Source: Bremia lactucae
Taxonomy: Eukaryota; Oomycota; Peronosporomycetes; Peronosporales; Peronosporaceae
Reading direction: 5' to 3'
Assembly (NCBI RefSeq): GCF_004359215.1
Contig: NC_090623.1
Span: 1,699,401 to 1,745,002, forward strand
Length of the DNA: 45,602 bases
Positions within the stretch are counted from its first letter, which is position 1; each line of letters opens with the position of its first letter. Made by a program: the position numbers and the translations under genes. Positions 40,021-45,602 of this stretch are shown one piece after another. Below the pieces are notes generated by a model. It made no database searches. It worked only from the letters and a program-made list of their open reading frames with translations, and was not told where the DNA came from.

Positions 40021-41350
40021 CCGGCTCAAAAATGGGTCCGGCGCGAAAGAGCATCAGCGACGATGATAAGTCGTCGTGAATTATATTCTACGGAGAAGTT
40101 GTACTCCGCGAAGAAAGACAACGATCTCGCCATCCTTTGCAAGAGGTGTGGACTGTTTACGGCCGACATATTTAATGGCAAGGAGTTCTTGTTATGCACT
40201 GGATAATTTTGTTCAGCTGGTTACAACTGACGCGATAAATGACAGACGACGCTCTGCGCCGTCTGTGTCGTATTGCATTAACGCACAGCCGATTGCAAAA
40301 TCGCTGGCGTCACAGACCATTTGAAATGGTCTGTTTTGGTTAGCAATCGCCAGGATTGGCGATTGCCTCAAGCTTTGCTAGATACCCTCAAAGAAAAGCT
40401 GACAATCAGCCTTCCATGGCCACCTTAAAATTCTCTCCAACAATGAAGATATATGTACTGTCATTTCGGCATAATTGCGGGAATACCTTTGTAATTCCGC
40501 CGCTAAGCCGATGAAGTTTCGAAGTCCTTTTACATCGACTGGCATTGGCCAGTCGGTGATTGCCTTAATCTTTTTCGGATCATGGCGTACCCACGATGCA
40601 CCCAAGAAGTGGTGTTTACTTGCGGCGAATATACACTTCTTGAGACTTGCGTAAAACTTATGCTTACGCATCGGTGCAAGAATCTTTCGGACGTATTCCA
40701 ACGTCCGGCTTTCCGTAATGGCTCTGCTATGAACGAAGACGTCATTAAAATGGTGCGAAATCCCGCACCGATCTCAACAGATTGGTTACACATCTATTAA
40801 ATGTCGCAGGGGCATTACTAAGTCCCTGTGACATAACTAGCCACTCACATAGCATTCCGCTTGGTGTTCTTACTGTGATGAACGGGATATCTTGTTCACG
40901 CATAAGGATCTGATAGAATTCATCCATCCAATTTATTGACGAAATAGAACTTTTTGACATATCATCTATAATTACGTCTTTTCGTGGTATCGGCGTTTGA
41001 GCCGGTACCGTTGCAGCGTTCAATAAATTAAACGCATGCACAATCCGCCATCCTCCTGTTGCTTTACGCGCACAGAAGGTCAGAGAGCTATGTTGGGAGG
41101 TCGTCTCCCTCATATGGCCCGCTGCTAAGCGATTGGCAAAGAATTCGTCGATCGCTTTTACTAGTTCACGAGGCAATGGCCACTGGTTCATGACACAGTA
41201 ATTCGGACCTGGAATCATATCGATTTCGTATCGAGTGCATTTATTCTTAGGCAACTCGCACGGTAGGGATTCAGGAAATGCATCCTTCAATTCGATCAAA
41301 TCTTTATATAAGGGATTTGTCTTCGAAGACTGCCAGGCTGGGGAGTACAA
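40021..41350 (-). pseudogene. Element E4 pol: reverse transcriptase and RNase H remnant
   Basis: Minus strand. An open 201-codon stretch 41350-40745 covers the pre-RT region and RT: KNKCTRYEIDMIPGPNYCVM, GGWRIVHAFNLLNAA, TPIPRKDVIIDDMSKSS, MDEFYQILMREQDIPF, VMSQGLSNAPATFNRCVTNL. The catalytic box that follows (about 40738-40755) reads HFND: the first Asp is Asn and the frame shifts there. The thumb and connection continue at 40378-40701 (ITDWPMPVDVKGLRNFIGLA). RNase H (about 40050-40370) is in pieces. Confidence 0.83.
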
Positions 41351-42168
41351 CGTTCAATCCAAGCCTTCTCATCGAGGACATTTCCGTTCATCGATGAGCT
41401 GCTGAGAACCCGTTCGTTCTCAGGAAATGCTATTGCCGACCAAATATCGGCCACGTATTTGTCATCTGCAACAAGTATGCAGATCTGCTTGACTTAGCCA
41501 CTACGCATATCACGCAAGAACCGTTTCGGTTCTAGCGTTGACATTTGAGTTATCTCCAAAGTTATCTTCGAAGGCGCTATCAGATCAGCGCCTACACTTG
41601 ATCCGCTGTTTACTTAGGTATTTAATGTCTCAGTTTCCTCTTTGGAACTTACTTCCAAAGGAACCTGCGATCCTTTGACCGCAGGTTTCTAGGGTCTTTT
41701 TCTTGCACAATCTTGGGGACTATTCCCTCAAGTTCTATTTGGAAAATATCCCCCACTGCCTCTTGCTGTGGTTGTGCAACCACAGCGAGATACTCTAGGA
41801 TCGACTCTCCAGTCGATCTAGAATTTTCGCATTGTCTCTAATAGACAGCGGTTTCAAATGTTCTTGAATGTTGCTTTCGAAGCAAGCATCCTTGTTTCGT
41901 ACCACTCAACTTATTTGAGTGGTCGAATTTCGACGCTGGATGTGCTTGTGCACAGCCGTCGGTATCTAACTCCACAGTGTGATGGTTTTCAAACGGAGGT
42001 CTTGTGCAGTCGTGAAAACGACCGAACTACAAGTGAGGCCATCGCACTCTCTCGTACGATATTTAACACACTTGTGGACGCTCAAAGAGGTTCATCAAAT
42101 GCCCCTCTGATGAACGAGAGGCAAACATCCTCAAGCCTTGATGCTGCTAATTTATACATGGCTCGTAG
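41351..42168 (-). pseudogene. Element E4: protease-RT linker
   Basis: Homologous to 9241-10112 of E1 (same order of blocks, for example TCTCAGTTTC-TCTTTGGAACTTA and TCGACTCTCCAGTCGA). No intact domain; it is the variable linker between protease and RT, full of stops. Confidence 0.6.
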
Positions 42169-43430
42169 TTTCTGAGCCAAGGTAAACCTAGGATGACATC
42201 AAATTTGTCACCTAAATCCAGTACGATGAAATCATCGTCGTACTGTAAATCTATTAACGTGTAGTGAAATTTCACTACGCGTATCATTACTGTTATCGAT
42301 GCGCCTGTCGCTAGACGCACCGTCATCCTCGTTTGAGGGATGTCGCGCTCAACATGTTTGAGTGTACGACCCTCTAGCGACGAATAAAGTTATTTGACGC
42401 CACACAGCCCCGACCGTTTTTTGTTGGTCCGTTTTGCTGTTGAGATTTCGCAACAACGTCGGGCCCGCGACCGTTGCCCTTTTTAGCATTCGGTCCAAAA
42501 TTACGTTTAGTACCTTTCGGTGCTGCGCGTGAGGCACTACACTCATGAGCGTAGTGTCCTAACTTTTGGCAGCGATGGCATTTCTGCGATCGCTTATTGC
42601 TCGAAAAGCGAGATCTCTCGGTTTCGACGTAGGAAAGGTCCATAGTTTCTGACCCTCCAAGCTCGTGTCGTCTTGGAGGACGATACAATGACGAACTAGC
42701 TTGAGCCAGTCTCAAGCTAAAGTCCTCCTGTTCCACAACGGATATTGCTTCTTCAAGCGTATCCAGTTCCAAGCGGAACAGGTGGGTCTTCACGGGACCA
42801 TCCATAAGGCCTTACATGAACACCGTAATAAACGTAGGCTCATGAACTGGGTTTGTTTGTGATACAACTCGCTAAGAGTCGTATGTGCTGGGCGTAAGCG
42901 AACATCACGCTTGTCTTGCTTAAGTTTCAGAAGCTTCATTCGAGATCTGAACTCATCCCTAGACATTTCAAACGTCTATTTCAGCCGGGCATTAAAAACT
43001 TAAGCGACACAAAGTCATACGGGTCGCGCAACTTAAGGTCTAGTGCCCAAGTTTTGGCACACGTTGCCAAATTTGGCTAAGCAAAATGCGACTTGCATTT
43101 GCTCGTCGACGATGTTACGAGCCCTTATGGCATCGTTTGATTCGACAAACCATCTTAAGAGGGAAACTTCTCGACTCCCCTATACTTAGATATGTCAATC
43201 TTTAAGGTTTCGGGACGACGCGTGTGCGTCATCCCATGTACAGGGGTCTGTACCTGCTGTAATCTCAACAGTTCTGCCTGTTCAGAGCCTGGCTGATTAA
43301 GCAAGGCTACCTTCTCCTTCGCCTCGTCAAGTTCATGTTGTATGAACTTGACGATGGCAGAATTAAGAGCACCTCTGTCCAAACCGGACAGCATGGTCAA
43401 TCAAGATGGCATCACTCCCTACGGTCGAAC
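42169..43430 (-). pseudogene. Element E4 gag and protease block, near-identical to 33824-35085
   Basis: Colinear with E3 at a fixed offset of 8345 bp without an indel; by eye only about four bases differ. It has the same 143-codon and 81-codon open frames, the same intact knuckle (CHRCQKLGHYAHEC), the same stop after SNNFIRR, and the same loss of the protease catalytic Asp (42398-42409). Sequence outside the block is clearly more diverged, so the identity reflects recent copying between elements rather than recent transposition. Confidence 0.88.
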
Positions 43431-43440
43431 GAATGGGTTC

Positions 43441-43517
43441 GATGGCAGAATTGAGGGCACCTCTGTCCAAACCGGACAGCATGATCAATCAAGATGGCAT
43501 CATTCCCTACGGTCGAA
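43441..43517. repeat. Diverged duplicate of 43354-43430 at the end of the copied gag block
   Basis: GATGGCAGAATTGAGGGCAC and the following sequence through GGTCGAACGAATGGGTTC repeat the preceding 80 bp with a few changes (GAATTGAGGGC against GAATTAAGAGC; GATCAATC against GGTCAATC). The second copy connects smoothly to the E4 leader. Confidence 0.8.
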
Positions 43518-43663
43518 CGAATGGGTTCACCGCACTCCTTTCTATGTCACATAGAAAGGAGTAGCTATCACGCGAAACGTGATGCGTATTACTATTATAT
43601 CTAACATGTCCATGTTAGATGATAGAACTATGGTACTTGGACGGACTACAAAGTGCTACCAGG
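43518..43663 (-). other. E4 leader with primer-binding site (43652-43661)
   Basis: Minus strand next to the 5' LTR: CC then TGGTAGCACTTTG, same site as in E3. No gene. A short hairpin TCTAACATG/CATGTTAGA lies at about 43600-43620. Confidence 0.7.
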
Positions 43664-44079
43664 TGTAACGGGGCACTGTCGACTTGTTCTGCTGCAGTGC
43701 GAGTGGTGCCACACGTCACTTCACGTACACTAGTACGTGCAGAGGAAGACTCTCTTTCAAAACACTTGCTTTAAAGAAAGTTAAAAGTGAAATGTATTCA
43801 ATATACCTTAAGAGTGTCTGTTTCTATCTATTTGATACTTACTTAATTATACAATACTACAAAACGTGTAATAAAGTCTTATCTGTCTCTCTCTTTGCGC
43901 GCGTCCAGCGCTGACTGGACCGCGGAGCAAGTGGATATAATGGCCTATATCTAACAAAGGAGAAGCTTTTCAGATAATACTATGTAAAGTAATATTCTCA
44001 AAATATTCTCTATCTTTTAGACAACATATTAATTAACAACCTTTAAGAGTTTATTTCGTGTAAGATACACCCACTTACA
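43664..44079 (-). repeat. LTR type A1, 5' LTR of E4
   Basis: TGTAACGGGGCACTG to CACCCACTTACA, 416 bp. Related to 29360-29799. About 30 bp are missing at the hairpin end (one hairpin arm, CAGTACAAGTCC, deleted). Confidence 0.85.
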
Positions 44080-44234
44080 AAATTGATGAAGCTCTATACA
44101 TAGTCGACGTGGTGCAGTTAACATTTAAAATCATATTTTAATTCTTGCATTCCAAAAACTATTCGAATAGCTGAGATTTTCTTACGCCGCATTCTTGATG
44201 TGTCCATGGTACTTTCTGTCGTTTGTGTGCGTTG
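44080..44234. other. Spacer between E4 and E5
   Basis: 155 bp without an ORF or repeat I recognise. Confidence 0.5.
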
Positions 44235-44686
44235 TGTAACGAGGCACTGCGTCTTGTACTGTTTCAGTACAAGTCCACTTCACACTGCTTCAGTTGTGAG
44301 TGGTGCCTTTCGTTAGGTGACGTACACTGTACGTATAGAGGAAGACTTCTCTTAAGACAAGTTAACTTAAGAGGGTAAAATGAAAACTGTAGTAATATAG
44401 TTAAGTGTCTCTTAATCTATCTTTGTAAATGCTGACTAAACTATAAACTAATACTAAACATGTAAATGAATTCTTATCTATCTTATCTTGTAACTCTCTT
44501 TGATTACTTCTACAGCTGATTAGTCTGCGGAATAAATAGACATAATGGTCTACTACCTATTTATGGATAAGAATTCAGGATATTACTATATAAAGTAATA
44601 TTTTTTAAATATTATCTACCTTTTAGATAATTTATTAATTTACAACCTTTAAGTGTAAATTTCATGTAACGATACACCCCAATACA
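44235..44686 (-). repeat. LTR type A2, 3' LTR of E5
   Basis: TGTAACGAGGCACTG to ACCCCAATACA, 452 bp. The sequence after it (TCACCCGTCCCTTAA) reads on the minus strand as a purine-rich TTAAGGGACGGGTGA tract. It carries perfect or near-perfect hairpins at 44253-44273 and 44276-44303. Confidence 0.86.
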
Positions 44687-44825
44687 TCACCCGTCCCTTA
44701 AACGACGATCACTCTGAATGTAATTAGATGGAGTGGTCGCTATGTGACCACTTAATTTTTAAATGTTTTTGATTGGTCAGGTCCATCATTTTAAATTCCA
44801 TCGCATGAATGAACAATTCATTCGG
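44687..44825. other. Leader between E5 3' LTR and its aORF
   Basis: Matches the E3 sequence at 29800-29935 (ATCACTCTGA, GATTGGTCAGG, CATTTT-AATTC-ATCGCA). No ORF. Confidence 0.5.
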
Positions 44826-45602
44826 GTGATGATAGTGCTGAGCCTTCGGCTGCGGTTCGTGCAGCCGCGGGTGACGCACTGCTATCTCTTGCGGTAGACG
44901 TTCCGTCTACCGTAGTGTCTTCCACTCGCACAACACTTGGTGTTGCGAGTGCAAGTGGTGATTCACACGTGAATACGACCCCTCTTTGGAGGTCGACTAC
45001 GAGAGCGAGTCGGACGAAGTGGCCGACTCGGGGAGGATGGAACAGTCGCCTGATATACGTCAGGCGGCTGACTATGAGCCTTCGAATGAGAGGGCTCATT
45101 CTGATAGACGAGTTAATAGTCTATTTGGCTCCGACGATGAGGATGATTCCTCATCGCCCGTACGATCTCCCATACGGTCACCTGCACGTGTCTCTGTGCA
45201 AGGTGACGACGGTGGCGTAAGCCATTGTAAGGAAAGTCCTCGTGGTACCCCTTCTTCAGTGGGTACCACTCAGGGGAGTGAAGACAGTAAAATGTCTCGT
45301 CTCGCCCCTGAAAAGAAGCCGTGGCTATTGCCAGAAAGGCTCATCACTAGCTTGTCTGGAGAAACTACTCCTCACAATAAATATCCCTTATTTATTGCGA
45401 CAAAGCTACATGGCCTTGATCCCAGCGCGAAGAACTTTCGCGCTGAGGAAGATTTCTATCTCGATGCTTTTCTAAAGCATCGATGGTTTAGTGGCAATAA
45501 TAAGCGAGATAAAGTCTCGCTTATGCAAGCTTGGAGTGCGTTCATTCGCAATGTTAAAGACATTAAACGCGAAGCTTGGCTTCAAAAACTTAACGCGAAT
45601 CG
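44826..45602 (+). pseudogene. Antisense ORF (aORF) of element E5, open to the window edge
   Basis: Best-preserved aORF of the second class. From 44971 one frame is open for 210 codons to the right edge. It has an acidic segment (EYDPSLEVDYESESDEVADS), an Asp/Glu patch SDDEDDSSSP followed by a Ser/Arg/Pro stretch (VRSPIRSPARVSV), then MSRLAPEKKPWLLPERL (ATG at 45292), FIATKLHGLDPSAKNFRAEE, and the conserved core DFYLDAFLKHRWFSGNNKRD, QAWSAFIRNVKDIKREAWLQ. Upstream, 44826-44970 encodes EPSAAVRAAAGDALLSLAVD in another frame, so one frameshift separates them, and no ATG starts that part. Gag-pol of E5 would lie beyond the window on the minus strand. Function unknown. Confidence 0.75.

Overview
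The window looks like repeat-rich accessory DNA of an oomycete, most likely a member of the Peronosporaceae (Phytophthora or downy mildew). The strongest clue is a captured rDNA piece at 6676-6872 that reads, on the minus strand, as the 3' end of 18S rRNA followed by an ITS1 of the type seen in that family. The short intron, the FHA-PP2C gene, tRNA-type SINE, MULE and Ty3/Gypsy content agree with this. There is a 100-N scaffold gap at 17169-17268.

Only two host genes are convincing, both on the minus strand in a repeat island at about 10.4-16.8 kb: a two-exon PP2C phosphatase with two N-terminal FHA-like domains (10708-12488) and a single-pass membrane protein with a signal peptide, a mucin-like ectodomain and a low-complexity Ser/Tyr-rich tail (13388-15301). 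Everything else is decayed mobile DNA: a Tigger/pogo-like transposase (17.4-18.9 kb), a MULE with terminal repeats (19.9-22.4 kb), and at least eight pieces of Ty3/Gypsy elements.

The Gypsy pieces fall in two groups. Group C (C1 1-2514; C2 27571-28922) has an ordinary gag and zinc knuckle. The other group is called E here: E1 2515-10112, E2 23113-27570, E3 29360-35681, E4 36607-44079, E5 44235-end, E6 35682-36606. E elements have LTRs with TGTAACG...CGTTACA ends, gag-pol on one strand with a TGG-type primer site beside the 5' LTR and a purine tract beside the 3' LTR, and a second long ORF of OPPOSITE polarity between pol and the 3' LTR. This antisense ORF (aORF) recurs in every E copy that retains that end. 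It has a charged N-terminus, a conserved helical core (motif F-x-x-H-R-W ... Q-A-W ... R-E-x-W-L), a Cys/His knuckle-like motif and a C-terminal coiled coil, and its 3' end overlaps the tail of pol. I regard this antisense gene, with the unusually dense short hairpins through the same elements, as the most interesting content.

The E copies are mosaics: mismatched LTR types at the two ends, a 1.26 kb gag block almost identical in E3 and E4 (shared stop codons included), an inverted RT module in E2, a pol fragment inside the E1 aORF, rDNA inside the E1 integrase, a SINE inside the E4 aORF, and two solo LTRs with perfect 5-bp target duplications. Template switching and ectopic recombination seem to have shaped the region.
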